Assembly (NCBI GenBank): GCA_029880285.1
Contig: JAOUOS010000003.1
Location: forward strand, 96,632-160,631
DNA length: 64,000 nt
Reading direction: 5' to 3'
From: Spirochaetia bacterium
GTDB taxonomy: Bacteria; Spirochaetota; Leptospiria; Turneriellales; JAOUOS01
In this document: in pieces, positions 1 to 9,392 of the stretch
Layout: the number at the start of each line of letters is the position of its first letter
Position numbering within the stretch: position 1 is the stretch's first letter
Made by a program: the position numbers and the translations under genes
Notes under the pieces: model-generated
Databases searched by the model: none
Told to the model about the DNA's origin: nothing
The model's input: only the letters and a program-made list of their open reading frames with translations

Positions 1-1563
1 AAGTCAATTTCAGATCAAATAACCGTAAAAGAACTCCCGACATTTCTATCCATGCAAAAAATTGAAAAAATGGGGATTAAGAAAAAAGATAAAAAACAAA
101 CAGATAATAAAGAAATTAATACAGAAAAAGTTTGTACAAAACTAGAAACGAATTGTTCGCAGACTCAAATTATAGAAAAAAGCATTTGCAAAAAATTTAT
201 AAAACTACCTGTAATAGAAAAACGTATTTGTCAGGAAGAAGAAATAGTCAAAGAGATAAAATGCATTGCTGAAGAAAACGTTTGTGTCAAATGGGAGAAT
301 AAGGCATCTATTAATAAAAATGATAAAAAATCTGAAGAGGATTTTAATAATATCAAAAAAGAAGAAATAAAAATTATTGAAAAATTATTAAAAGTAGATT
401 CTACTTTAGAATATGACGCTTCGATATCTTCTGTAGATGTAGAAGCAAATAACAATGCATTATCAATACTTGTTGATATTGATTATATGGTAAAAATTAT
501 TCCTGACTTTAATAATATTGATAAAAAATCGAAAATTAAAGTTAATGGTTCTGCCAGTTGCGGTTATAATGGGACCAGAAAAAAAGCTCGTTTAATTTAT
601 AAGGCAATATTACATACAAAAGATGGTCCTGAAATTACAATATCTGATATTTCAGAATCGATTGATTGGCAAAATGACGAATGTAAATTAACGGCTTTTA
701 AATTCAACTTTAATGAAGTTTTAAAGTTTACCGCAATTCAAAAAGTTGTAGAACCCATAGTAGAAAATACTATAGATAAATTATCAAAAGAATTAAGGCT
801 TTATGAAAGACTAGAATCGGTTCTATACAATGTAAATAAATCTCATACAATAGATGAAAATCTTCAAATAATAACAAACATCGAAGAAATTCAAATGTCG
901 CCTTTTTCAGGGAACGGACAAAATATTTCGGTCTCATTATTTGCTAAAGTAAGACCAAAAATTTTATTCTCAACCGAGATGCCTCCATTAAAAAGCTATT
1001 CGAAAGATATAACTTTAAGTTCTTCTGGGCCAATTTTTAATATTCGACTAGATTCAAAAATATTATATAATGACGCTAGAGATATAATATTAGAAAATTT
1101 GAAAAGAAAAGAAAATCTTTCTTTTACTATAGATAAAACAGATGTATTTGCATCTAACGAAAAACTTATTGTAGCAATAGAAATATCAAAACCGGCAAAA
1201 GGTATACTTTATTTTGAGGGGACGCCTGAGTATAAGTCAGAAAAAAATGCCGTTATAGTTCCTGATATAAATTTTACCAAAGCTTCAAAAAACGCGCTTA
1301 AAATAATTAATAATAATAATTTTCAAAATCAGATATTAAATATACTCAAAGAAATTTTAGTTTTTGATATTGATTTAAAAACAAACCAAATAATAAAACT
1401 TTTGTCTGATAAAATTATTAAGATAGATGAGGAAAGTGAACTGATTATAGAAACAAACGGGGTTAGTAATAGTGAAACATGGGTTTCATCTGACTCAATT
1501 GTTTTGGCCCTATTCATATCTGGAAGCTCTAATGTTAAAATATTAAACAATAATATTCAATAA
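1..1563 (+). CDS. DUF4403-like protein, 5' end outside window
   Basis: The frame is open from base 1 (no stop before the ATG at 52), so the gene most likely begins upstream and any signal peptide is not visible. The first internal Met gives 503 residues. The N-terminal third is Lys/Glu-rich with about seven scattered cysteines (up to KWENK near residue 80). The rest is beta-rich and resembles the DUF4403 family: an AKVRPKILF strand, a GILYFEGTPEY strand, a following VPDINF strand, and a helical tail. DUF4403 proteins have no firmly known function. The family call rests on pattern memory. No partner gene is visible; the next 479 bases hold only a decayed kinase fragment. Confidence 0.55.
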   Translation, partial: KSISDQITVKELPTFLSMQKIEKMGIKKKDKKQTDNKEINTEKVCTKLETNCSQTQIIEKSICKKFIKLPVIEKRICQEEEIVKEIKCIAEENVCVKWENKASINKNDKKSEEDFNNIKKEEIKIIEKLLKVDSTLEYDASISSVDVEANNNALSILVDIDYMVKIIPDFNNIDKKSKIKVNGSASCGYNGTRKKARLIYKAILHTKDGPEITISDISESIDWQNDECKLTAFKFNFNEVLKFTAIQKVVEPIVENTIDKLSKELRLYERLESVLYNVNKSHTIDENLQIITNIEEIQMSPFSGNGQNISVSLFAKVRPKILFSTEMPPLKSYSKDITLSSSGPIFNIRLDSKILYNDARDIILENLKRKENLSFTIDKTDVFASNEKLIVAIEISKPAKGILYFEGTPEYKSEKNAVIVPDINFTKASKNALKIINNNNFQNQILNILKEILVFDIDLKTNQIIKLLSDKIIKIDEESELIIETNGVSNSETWVSSDSIVLALFISGSSNVKILNNNIQ

Positions 1564-2042
1564 AATATAAATCTTTATGTAGCCTCATTAATATAAAAAC
1601 TGCATTAGGGACAGTTGTGTCTAAAAAAGAATATATCCGTATACACAGGTTTTTTTTGAATCGTTGACTTTAGCCGCCGTTGTAAAAGGAAAGCGGGTTA
1701 AAAAATTAAAACCAATTATCGGGTTGAGGTTCCTTCATTAAAAAAAGATGCTTGTAGGATGTCCGTTTAGGCGCAGGTGTTCAAAAGAGTGAAAAAAATG
1801 CGCTTCTTTTTTGAAGAAGCTTCTCCTGAGGGTGAAAAAGTAAATATTACAATTAATAATAAAAATAAATAATAGGACATAGTTATTCATAATCGCGGAA
1901 TAATTCTTGTTTCTATACGTAATGGATTTTCGGAATTTGATTTCTAATCTGGGTAATTAGATTTAAATAGATAGAACTTGATTTACAATATATTTCAAAA
2001 AAAATCTGCTGAGGTTAAAAAAAGAAAGTTACTATAAAATCT
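1564..2042. other. intergenic region with decayed sequence
   Basis: No intact gene was seen on either strand. The segment 1813-1932 is a degenerate copy of the end of the following kinase gene (listed separately). Bases 1600-1800 are richer in GC than the flanks and look like the remnant of something once coding, but I cannot assign them. The last 100 bases are AT-rich and presumably carry the promoter of the kinase; no convincing -35/-10 pair was found. Confidence 0.5.
1813..1932 (+). pseudogene. remnant of histidine kinase ATPase domain
   Basis: This stretch matches bases 4116-4235 of the downstream kinase almost base for base, with about nine mismatches over some 112 bases by eye. Translated in the corresponding frame it gives EASPEGEKVNIT and then two consecutive stops (TAA TAG near 1870), so it cannot be coding. 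It corresponds to the region just after the N-box of the HATPase domain. It is probably the leftover of a tandem kinase duplication or a failed recombination. Confidence 0.8.
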
Positions 2043-4397
2043 ATGAAATACTTGCAAATTAACAGAAAACGGTTTTCGATTTTGAAAAGTCATTGTTTTA
2101 TACTATTCTTTTTTATCATCAATTTTAATTTTTTACATGCTAAACCATTTACGCTTTCAAAGCATATGGAAGGCGTTCTTCTAAATGAAAATATATCAAT
2201 TTATAAAGATAAAACCAGAAAGATGAAGATAGAAAATATTTTAGAAAATAAGCACCTTTTCAAAAAAAATGAAATTAATTCAAAATGGGATTCGTATCCT
2301 GATGCTTCTGTCTGGCTTCAATTAACGGTATTGAATTCTTTTGATGAAGATATTAGGTGGATAATAACCCATGAAGCTACATGGCTAGATCAAATAGAGA
2401 TATGCATCGAAGATGGTGATGATTATATAATTAAACAGGGCGGCGACTTAATACCTTTTCATCAAAGAGAAATCGCCTACCGAAAAAACTCTTTTTATGT
2501 AAACACAAAAGCAAAATCGACAGAAACTATTTATATTCGAATGAATTATAAATATTTAGATTCTATGTTTTTAGATACTTTAGCTTATACAGAGAAAGAG
2601 CTGTTTGATGAGAAAGCATTTGAAAATTTAATATTTGGTATATTAATTGGCGCATTTTGGATATTTGCTCTTTATAATATTATAATTGGGTATTCTATTA
2701 GAGATATAACATATTTATATTTTGCGATTTATCTTATAAGTAATTCTTTCTTTTTATTGTTTCATTTTGGCATAGGCTTTCAGTACATATGGTCAAATTC
2801 TATGTATATGACAAGCAATGGACTTTTTTTAATTTGGAATACTGTCATTATCGCTGGCATAAAAATGATGCAGAATTTTCTAGAGGTATCAAGAACAAAA
2901 TGGATGAAAAAAGTTAGCGATATATGGATTTCTTTTACTGCTATTACCATGTTAATAGGCATATTAGGATTTTATAAGGTAGCCTATTATTTTTCCTATC
3001 TATCAACTTATTTCGCGGTTATATACACTTTGTTTTCATATATTCGTTGGCGCGAGGGCATGAAAGACGCCAAGTATTTTTTAATCTCATGGATATTCTT
3101 TTTTATTGGTCTTTTTACCAATATTGCCAGAGAATTAAGTTATTTACAGCCTTCAGGATCTTCTATGTGGGCTTACCCCGTGGGATTTCTTACTCAAGCA
3201 TGCTTTATATCTTTGGCTTTTGCCGGAAAAGTAAAAACTCTTCGCGAAGAAAAAGAAAAATTATTTATTGAAAAGCAGGAACTTCTTGAAAGTTCCAAAA
3301 AAAAGCTTGAAAAAGAAGTTGAAAAAAGAACGAATCAGTTAAAAGAAAGTGAACTAAGATATGAATTACTAATTGAAAATTCTCCTGACGCTATTGTTGT
3401 TCATGATGGCAGAAAACTTATTTTTGTAAATAAGTCTACAGTAAATCTTATTCACGCTAAAAATAAAGAAGAGATTATAAATCGTCCCATTAAAGACTTT
3501 ATACATCCCGATAGTCTTAAATCAATGAAGAGAAGATATAAGTCTGCTTTTTTGAAATCTGATAAAATTTTAATGCCTGAAGAACATAAATTAATAGGCT
3601 TAGACGGCAAAATTTTAGATTTTGAATCGGTAGATGTTTTATTTTCATATGATGATAAACCTACTTTTTTAAGTATCATTCGCGATATAACCGAAAGAAA
3701 ACGTGTTGAAAGACTTCGAAAAGATACCGAACAGATTCTTCGTCATGATATAAAAAATCCTCTATTTGCCGTTACGGGATTTTCAGAACTTCTTCTTGAT
3801 AAAGAAATGCCTGAAAATGTTCGAGATTACGCTTCTAACATATTTCAAGCGGGGCAGCAAATATTAGATTTGCTAACCAGCTCTATGGATTTATTTAAAA
3901 TGGAAGAGGGTACATTTGTACCAAAGAATGAAAATATTGATATTATAAAAATTATAAAAGAAGTTAAAAAAGAGTTTGTGCCAATTTTAGAAAGAAAATC
4001 AGTTTTATTGGATACTTTTTATAATAGAGAAATATTTTTAGATGAAAGTGCAATTTTTATAAACGGTCAAACACTTCATATTAAAAGTATGTTTCGCAAT
4101 TTAGTAAAAAACGCGATAGAAGCTTCTCCCGAGGGTGAAAAAGTAAGTATTACAATTTATAATAAAAATAAACAATATGACATACTTATTCATAATCGCG
4201 GAATAATTCCTATTTCTATACGTAATAGATTTTTTGAAAGATATAGTACAAGCGGTAAAGAAAGCGGTACGGGACTAGGAGCATACAGCGCTTTATTAAT
4301 AGCAAAATCTCATAAAGGGAATATAACATTTTCATCTTCAGAAAAAGATGGTACTAGCCTTTTAGTGACACTACCCAAAAATATATTTCATAATTGA
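2043..4397 (+). CDS. membrane sensor histidine kinase, 7TMR-DISM type with PAS
   Basis: A 784-residue sensor kinase. It has an N-terminal signal or anchor segment (residues about 15-33), an extracellular beta domain of the 7TMR-DISMED2 type (about 40-185), seven predicted membrane helices (about 195-400), a short coiled coil, a PAS domain (about 445-560), a HisKA-like segment with the variant H-box RHDIKNPL (His568), and an HATPase domain with N-box NLVKNAIEA (from Asn686) and G-box GTGLGA (from Gly742). It should sense an external ligand and autophosphorylate. No receiver domain is fused and no response regulator gene is adjacent. A decayed duplicate of its ATPase region lies just upstream. 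Confidence 0.9.
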   Translation: MKYLQINRKRFSILKSHCFILFFFIINFNFLHAKPFTLSKHMEGVLLNENISIYKDKTRKMKIENILENKHLFKKNEINSKWDSYPDASVWLQLTVLNSFDEDIRWIITHEATWLDQIEICIEDGDDYIIKQGGDLIPFHQREIAYRKNSFYVNTKAKSTETIYIRMNYKYLDSMFLDTLAYTEKELFDEKAFENLIFGILIGAFWIFALYNIIIGYSIRDITYLYFAIYLISNSFFLLFHFGIGFQYIWSNSMYMTSNGLFLIWNTVIIAGIKMMQNFLEVSRTKWMKKVSDIWISFTAITMLIGILGFYKVAYYFSYLSTYFAVIYTLFSYIRWREGMKDAKYFLISWIFFFIGLFTNIARELSYLQPSGSSMWAYPVGFLTQACFISLAFAGKVKTLREEKEKLFIEKQELLESSKKKLEKEVEKRTNQLKESELRYELLIENSPDAIVVHDGRKLIFVNKSTVNLIHAKNKEEIINRPIKDFIHPDSLKSMKRRYKSAFLKSDKILMPEEHKLIGLDGKILDFESVDVLFSYDDKPTFLSIIRDITERKRVERLRKDTEQILRHDIKNPLFAVTGFSELLLDKEMPENVRDYASNIFQAGQQILDLLTSSMDLFKMEEGTFVPKNENIDIIKIIKEVKKEFVPILERKSVLLDTFYNREIFLDESAIFINGQTLHIKSMFRNLVKNAIEASPEGEKVSITIYNKNKQYDILIHNRGIIPISIRNRFFERYSTSGKESGTGLGAYSALLIAKSHKGNITFSSSEKDGTSLLVTLPKNIFHN

Positions 4398-4469
4398 ATT
4401 AAAGTAAATTAAATATAATTAATTCGCTTTTGAGTTTATATAAAAAAAATTTAGCCAAAAAATAAGTTT

Positions 4470-5087
4470 TTATTTTCTAGACTTTTTTAACATTTTTAAT
4501 CTAAAAAAACTTTCGCGTTCACGTTCGTTAAAATATTGAGAAATAAATTTTATTTCACCTAAAATTTTAGGTATTAACTTTTCTTCTAAGATACGTATTC
4601 TTCTGGTTATTTTTAATATTTCGTCACCCAGTTTTTTTACTTTTTTTTCGTAAACAGCCATTTCAATAAGTAAATCTATAATCTGGCTGAATTCATCGGC
4701 GCTTTGTTCTACCTTAATAGAGGTAAAACGATAATCATATTTTTTTTCTTCCAGCGTTTTCGCAAATGAATGTTCGGCTGAGATACTTTTGTATTTTAAT
4801 CCCCAAATGCTTTCTTCTTTAATATTAATTTTCAGATCTTTTTTTGAAACAGGTATAATAGAAGCGGTAAAATTTTCTGTTTCACGGCCAAGACAAATAA
4901 AAAAATCTTGAATGGCTTTTTCATATTTTTCGCTTATTTCGTCACGGGCGTTAATTAAAGGCAGGGTAGTTTTCATAAACTCTTGAATTAAAGCCTGCCT
5001 TCTGGCTTTTAATATTCCTATGCTTCCTTTAACAGAAATGATTCGGTCTTTTAAATAAAGAAGATTTGTTCTGGTGGGGTTTATCAT
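4470..5087 (-). CDS. atpD: A/V-type ATPase subunit D
   Basis: A 205-residue protein starting MINPTRTNLLYLK, matching the central-stalk subunit D (NtpD/VatD) that couples the A3B3 head to the membrane ring. It is rich in long helices and begins with the TRTNLLYLK segment typical of the family. It is the last gene of the ATPase operon, two bases after the stop of subunit B, and lies convergent to the sensor kinase gene. I saw no clear terminator in the 72 bases between them. Confidence 0.93.
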   Translation of the reverse strand: MINPTRTNLLYLKDRIISVKGSIGILKARRQALIQEFMKTTLPLINARDEISEKYEKAIQDFFICLGRETENFTASIIPVSKKDLKINIKEESIWGLKYKSISAEHSFAKTLEEKKYDYRFTSIKVEQSADEFSQIIDLLIEMAVYEKKVKKLGDEILKITRRIRILEEKLIPKILGEIKFISQYFNERERESFFRLKMLKKSRK

Positions 5088-5089
5088 GA

Positions 5090-6412
5090 TTAATCTAAAT
5101 TAAAACGATTCATAAGCTCAAGAGCTAAATCTAATGTTTGGTCAATACCGCGGGAGTTCATCCCCTGATTTATAAATTCTTTTTCAAACGTAAAAGCGAA
5201 ATCTAAATACAGGCGGTCTTTTTCTGACATGCCGTCTCGGCCTACAATGGCTTCTAGTTTTCTATGTTCTCTGCCTTGCGCGTAATGCCGGTAAAGTCTG
5301 TTTGAAATTTGACGATGTTCTTTACGGGTTTGACCTTCGCCTATGCCTTTTTGCATGAGCCTTGAAAGACAGGGTAAAACATCAATAGGCGGGAAAATAT
5401 CATTTGAGTGCATTTCTCGGCTAAGCACAATTTGCCCCTCTGTAATATATCCGGTTAAATCGGGAATGGGATGCGTAATGTCATCTTCGGGCATGGTGAG
5501 TACGGGCAGCAAAGTAAGAGAGCCTTCAATATTTTGAATACGTCCGGCTCGTTCATATAAAAAGGCGAGATCAGAGTACATATATCCGGGGTATCCTCTT
5601 CTTCCCTGCAATTCTTCACGAGCGGTAGAAATTTCTCTTAGAGCCTCGCAGTAATTTGACATATCTGTTATAATGGTTAAAACATCCATGTTTTCTTCAA
5701 AGGCAAGGTATTCGGCGGCAGAAAGAGCTATTCTTGGGGCTAAAAGTCTTTCCATCACGGGGTCGTCGGCAAAATTGATAATAGCCATGTAATCTGCCTG
5801 CATTTTTTCAAGCGCTTTTATATAGTATGAATATTCATTATGCGTAATACCCAAAGCGGTAAAAATAACAGCAAATTCTTTTTCGTTTTTGCTTAGCCTT
5901 ACGTTTCGTAAAATTAAAGTTACCAATTCTTTTGAAGGAAGTCCCGCGCATGAAAAAATAGGGAGTTTTTGGCCCTTAACCAGAGTATTCATTCCGTCGA
6001 TGGCCGAAACTCCCGTTTCAATAAATTCTGATGGATTTGCCCGAGCCGAAGGATTAATAGGATAGCCTGTTATTTGCCTCCAATTTCCAGAAAAAAACAT
6101 GGGTAAATCGTCAATGGGATTAAAAGATCCATTAAATTTTCTACCCAGCATTTCTCTTGAGAGAGGTATTTCTTTTAACGAGTCTTGAAGAATAACTTTT
6201 GTGTGTTTTATATCTAACCCCTGCGTAGAACCATAAACCTGAAGAAGAGCAGTGTTGTTATTTATTTCTAAAATTTCAGCTTCAATATATCGTTTATCGG
6301 GACTTATAATTACGGCCATCTCGCCAATTTTCGCTTCAATAAGATTCTCAACAAAAACCAACTGGCCGGTTATGGCAGATATGCTATTGTATTTATGCTC
6401 ACTTAGTCTCAT
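5090..6412 (-). CDS. atpB: A/V-type ATPase subunit B
   Basis: The non-catalytic regulatory B subunit of the A/V-ATPase head, about 440 residues. It has the family's conserved PSARANPSEFIETGVSAIDG-type region near residue 120 and an SREMHSNDIFPPIDVLPCLSRLM block near 330. It lacks a Walker A loop, as expected for B. A longer frame begins with GTG at 6424, but the ATG at 6412 sits nine bases after an AGGTG ribosome site, so I prefer that. The start overlaps the end of the catalytic A gene by 14 bases, consistent with translational coupling. Confidence 0.95.
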   Translation of the reverse strand: MRLSEHKYNSISAITGQLVFVENLIEAKIGEMAVIISPDKRYIEAEILEINNNTALLQVYGSTQGLDIKHTKVILQDSLKEIPLSREMLGRKFNGSFNPIDDLPMFFSGNWRQITGYPINPSARANPSEFIETGVSAIDGMNTLVKGQKLPIFSCAGLPSKELVTLILRNVRLSKNEKEFAVIFTALGITHNEYSYYIKALEKMQADYMAIINFADDPVMERLLAPRIALSAAEYLAFEENMDVLTIITDMSNYCEALREISTAREELQGRRGYPGYMYSDLAFLYERAGRIQNIEGSLTLLPVLTMPEDDITHPIPDLTGYITEGQIVLSREMHSNDIFPPIDVLPCLSRLMQKGIGEGQTRKEHRQISNRLYRHYAQGREHRKLEAIVGRDGMSEKDRLYLDFAFTFEKEFINQGMNSRGIDQTLDLALELMNRFNLD

Positions 6413-8075
6413 CTTTATTTTCACCTGCTTTTTCAGTTTTTAAATCATTTGCTCTTTTTTCTTTAAATGCTTCGTTTAAAGAAAGACCTTGTGTAAGTTT
6501 TTCTAAAATTTTCTCATGTTCATTTAATATATTTTCAATAATTTTTATGGTTTCATTAGGATGCGAGTAGGCGTCTTCAGAATAGGCGTTTTGCGCTAAA
6601 AATTTTGTTCGTATTTTTTCTGCCGTTTGAAGAAGAAGTCTATCTGAATCTTGCATTCCCGAAATGCCTACAATTTCTGCTACTTCACGAAGAGTTTCTT
6701 CTTTTTTTAATATTTCGCGGCAGCGGTTTCTTATTGTTTTCCAGTTGTTTGAAAAATGCTCACAAAAAAAATCATCCAAATTTTCCTGATATAAAGAATA
6801 GCTTTGAAACCAGTTAATAGCGGGAAAGTGTCTGCGATGAGCAAGGCCGGTATCAAGCATTAAAAAAACACCGGTATTTCTAAGAAGAGCCTGTGTCACG
6901 GGTTCGGTAAAGTCGCCGCCGGGTGGAGAAACCGAAAGTATCATGGTTAATGAGCCGCTTAATCCGTTTATGCAGTCTGTCACGCCGGCACGTTCGGTAT
7001 ATGCGGCCAGTCTTGAAACAAGATAAGTAGGGTAGCCCTCTTCTCCGGGCATTTCTTCAAGTGAGGTAGATATTTCTCTTAAAGCCTCTGCCCATCTTGA
7101 AATACTATCTGCTAATAAAAGAACGTCATAGCCATTGTCTCTGTAATATTCAGCAATGGTGACTGCGGTAAAAATTGAGGCTTCTCTTGCGGCCACGGGC
7201 ATATTTGACGTATTTACCACAAGAACAGTTCTTTCAAGCAGAGGCTTATTGGTTTTTTGATCTTTGAGTTCTCTAAATTCTTCGAGAAGTTCGGCCATTT
7301 CATTGCCTCTTTCTCCGCATCCCACGTAAATTACAATATCAACATCAGCGAATTTTGCGATAGATTGTTCAAGAATGGTTTTGCCGGTTCCAAACCCGCC
7401 CGGTATTATCGCCGTACCGCCTTTGGCCAATGAAAATAAAAAGTCAATATTTCTCTGGCCGGTAATTAAAGGCTCATATGTTGAAATTTTTTTCTTAAAA
7501 GGTCTGGGTATTCTAACCGGCCAGCTTTGGTATGCTTTTATCGTTTCACCATTTTCAAAAGTTATGAGGCTGGTATCTTGGGTAATATTTTCGGTAATGA
7601 TGCTTTTTATTTTTGAATCAATATCTTTGCTCGAATAAATGTAGTGATAAAAATTTCCTTCTTTAATTTTCCCCAGTATTTCGCCTTTTGTAATTGTATC
7701 TCCTATATTTTTATTGGGAATAAATTCAAAAGGTTTATCAAATTTAAAAATCTCAAATACTTCTGTAACATCAACAGTTTTAATAAAAGGACCTGTTTTT
7801 TCCTGCAGAGTTTCAAGAGGACGCTGCAGGCCGTCATAAATAGAAGATAACATTCCGGGACCAAGAGTTACAGAAAGAGGTATATCTAAGCTTTCTACTT
7901 CGTCACCAATGCCAAGACCGCGTGTATCTTCATAAACTTGTATAACAGCTCCTTTTGAGTGAAGGCGTACAACTTCGCCTGTTAGTTTTTTTACTGTTAC
8001 CCTTTCGTATAAGCGAAGGCCTTGTAAATCGGTATGAACGGTTGGACCGCATATTTTAACAATAGAACCTTTCAT
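6399..8075 (-). CDS. atpA: A/V-type ATPase catalytic subunit A
   Basis: A 558-residue catalytic subunit. The Walker A loop reads GGFGTGKT at about residues 225-232 (usual form GPFGAGKT), followed by the VGCGERGNEM motif. Further down are SISRWAEALREIS and the SPPGGDFTEPV segment diagnostic of A subunits. It hydrolyses or makes ATP in the soluble head with subunit B. The ATG overlaps the stop of subunit F (ATGA), and an AAGAGA ribosome site precedes it. It is slightly shorter than typical A subunits of about 580-600 residues. Confidence 0.96.
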   Translation of the reverse strand: MKGSIVKICGPTVHTDLQGLRLYERVTVKKLTGEVVRLHSKGAVIQVYEDTRGLGIGDEVESLDIPLSVTLGPGMLSSIYDGLQRPLETLQEKTGPFIKTVDVTEVFEIFKFDKPFEFIPNKNIGDTITKGEILGKIKEGNFYHYIYSSKDIDSKIKSIITENITQDTSLITFENGETIKAYQSWPVRIPRPFKKKISTYEPLITGQRNIDFLFSLAKGGTAIIPGGFGTGKTILEQSIAKFADVDIVIYVGCGERGNEMAELLEEFRELKDQKTNKPLLERTVLVVNTSNMPVAAREASIFTAVTIAEYYRDNGYDVLLLADSISRWAEALREISTSLEEMPGEEGYPTYLVSRLAAYTERAGVTDCINGLSGSLTMILSVSPPGGDFTEPVTQALLRNTGVFLMLDTGLAHRRHFPAINWFQSYSLYQENLDDFFCEHFSNNWKTIRNRCREILKKEETLREVAEIVGISGMQDSDRLLLQTAEKIRTKFLAQNAYSEDAYSHPNETIKIIENILNEHEKILEKLTQGLSLNEAFKEKRANDLKTEKAGENKDETK

Positions 8076-8392
8076 TCTCTTAATCTTATATGATATCCTA
8101 CGGCTTTAGATATGATACGAGAAATATAATCTTCTTCACTAACCTTGCTTTTTTTAGGCATAGGCAGAACAACAATTATACCCGGCCATGTTTCATCTAG
8201 TTCTTTTATTATTTCTTCATTATCTTCATCAATAAGTCTTTCGTCAATCATTAAAAAAATATATTTTGGTTCTTTTACCAGTTTATAAAGAAGAGATGAT
8301 AAAGTATTGATACTGCTTGAAATTTGATGTATTCCGGCAAGTCGAAATCCAAAACCGGTTTCTTGCGGCGTAATTACAACAGCTTCTTTCAT
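8072..8392 (-). CDS. atpF: A/V-type ATPase subunit F
   Basis: A 106-residue protein, the right size for the Rossmann-like subunit F of the central stalk. Visible family features are the N-terminal VVITPQETGFGFRLAGI strand-turn-strand, the IFLMIDERLIDE strand and the C-terminal YHIRL tail. It lies between subunits C and A with four-base overlaps at both ends (ATGA junctions), so the three are coupled. Similarity to named F subunits is clear in the first 25 residues and weaker afterwards. Confidence 0.88.
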   Translation of the reverse strand: MKEAVVITPQETGFGFRLAGIHQISSSINTLSSLLYKLVKEPKYIFLMIDERLIDEDNEEIIKELDETWPGIIVVLPMPKKSKVSEEDYISRIISKAVGYHIRLRE

Positions 8393-9372
8393 AGGTTAAG
8401 CTCGTTTTGTAAAATGGATTTTTCAATGTTTTGCCCGTAAATTATAAGAGATGAATATTTTGCTTCGACTAGTACAAGAGTAATATAGTAAAGTATAAAG
8501 CCAATATCTGAATACTGGCGGTAAAGCTGTGTTGATTTTTCAAGCAGACCATTTAATAAAAAATTTTCAATATAATTTATATCATACTCTTCTAAAGCTC
8601 TTGGTCTAAATAACGCGCAAATTTTTTTTAAATCTTGATAAGAACCTTTTTCTAAGGCGGTATAAAACTTGTTTATATCAATAAAGCCGCCCTTTATAAA
8701 CCGTATTGTTTTTTCACTATAACCAAGAGATTTGTATAAAGCCAGAATATTAATAGAATCAATATTAAAGATTAAATATTTTTTTACTGCCGGATGTATA
8801 TTTATTTTTTTTATAGAATAAAAAAATAATTCATATAATGCCTGTTCTATCTGTTTTTGAAAATAGGAAGATTCAATTATTTTAAGAAGTTTTTCATATA
8901 AAGGAAAACAATAGATTAAATACGAAAGAAGATTTTTTATAGTATAGTCAAAAGAATTTTCATCTGTAAGTAAATGTTGAACTTGTTTAGACAAAAGACT
9001 ATATTTTAAAATATTTTGTATTCTATATTTTTCTTCTTCAGATTGTTTTAATCTTAAGCAGGCGATTATTTTTCTAAGTTCAAAATAAAAAAATAAAGGG
9101 AAAAAGTTTTGACGCAATTTAAAATTCATTTGTTTATAAAGCCAAAAAAGCTCTTTATTTAAAAAGTCTTCAGATATATTTTTTGATGTTTCATGCATTA
9201 ATTTATATCGTGTTAACAGTAAAGTATCTGCCGGGCTGTCAGATGAAAGAATAACATCCCATTTACGCGTAATATTAGTTTTTCTGCCTTTTAATCTGGC
9301 AGCTAAATATTCGTATGGCAGCTCTGTTTTTATAAACTGACGAAATATATTTTTATTTTTTATTCTTTGCAT
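8389..9372 (-). CDS. atpC: A/V-type ATPase subunit C (AC39-like)
   Basis: A 327-residue, strongly helical protein at the usual operon position of subunit C, the socket that links rotor ring and central stalk. The N-terminal YEYLAARLKGRKTNI segment is typical of the AC39 family. The middle is rich in Phe, Tyr and Lys and poorly conserved, as in other bacterial C subunits. It overlaps subunit F by four bases and follows subunit I after 20 bases. Assignment rests on the N-terminal motif, length and synteny. Confidence 0.85.
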   Translation of the reverse strand: MQRIKNKNIFRQFIKTELPYEYLAARLKGRKTNITRKWDVILSSDSPADTLLLTRYKLMHETSKNISEDFLNKELFWLYKQMNFKLRQNFFPLFFYFELRKIIACLRLKQSEEEKYRIQNILKYSLLSKQVQHLLTDENSFDYTIKNLLSYLIYCFPLYEKLLKIIESSYFQKQIEQALYELFFYSIKKINIHPAVKKYLIFNIDSINILALYKSLGYSEKTIRFIKGGFIDINKFYTALEKGSYQDLKKICALFRPRALEEYDINYIENFLLNGLLEKSTQLYRQYSDIGFILYYITLVLVEAKYSSLIIYGQNIEKSILQNELNL

Positions 9373-9392
9373 GGCTTATAATTTATAAATAA

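Noticed and set aside
1600..1800. Possible transposon remnant in the GC-richer part of the first intergenic region
   Set aside because: No transposase motif, inverted repeat or similarity to the transposase units in this window could be found.
4398..4469. Terminator between the sensor kinase and the ATPase operon
   Set aside because: Only A/T runs, no stem of useful stability on either strand.
6413..6424. GTG start for ATPase subunit B at 6424
   Set aside because: The ATG at 6412 has a well-placed AGGTG site, whereas the GTG is itself part of that site.
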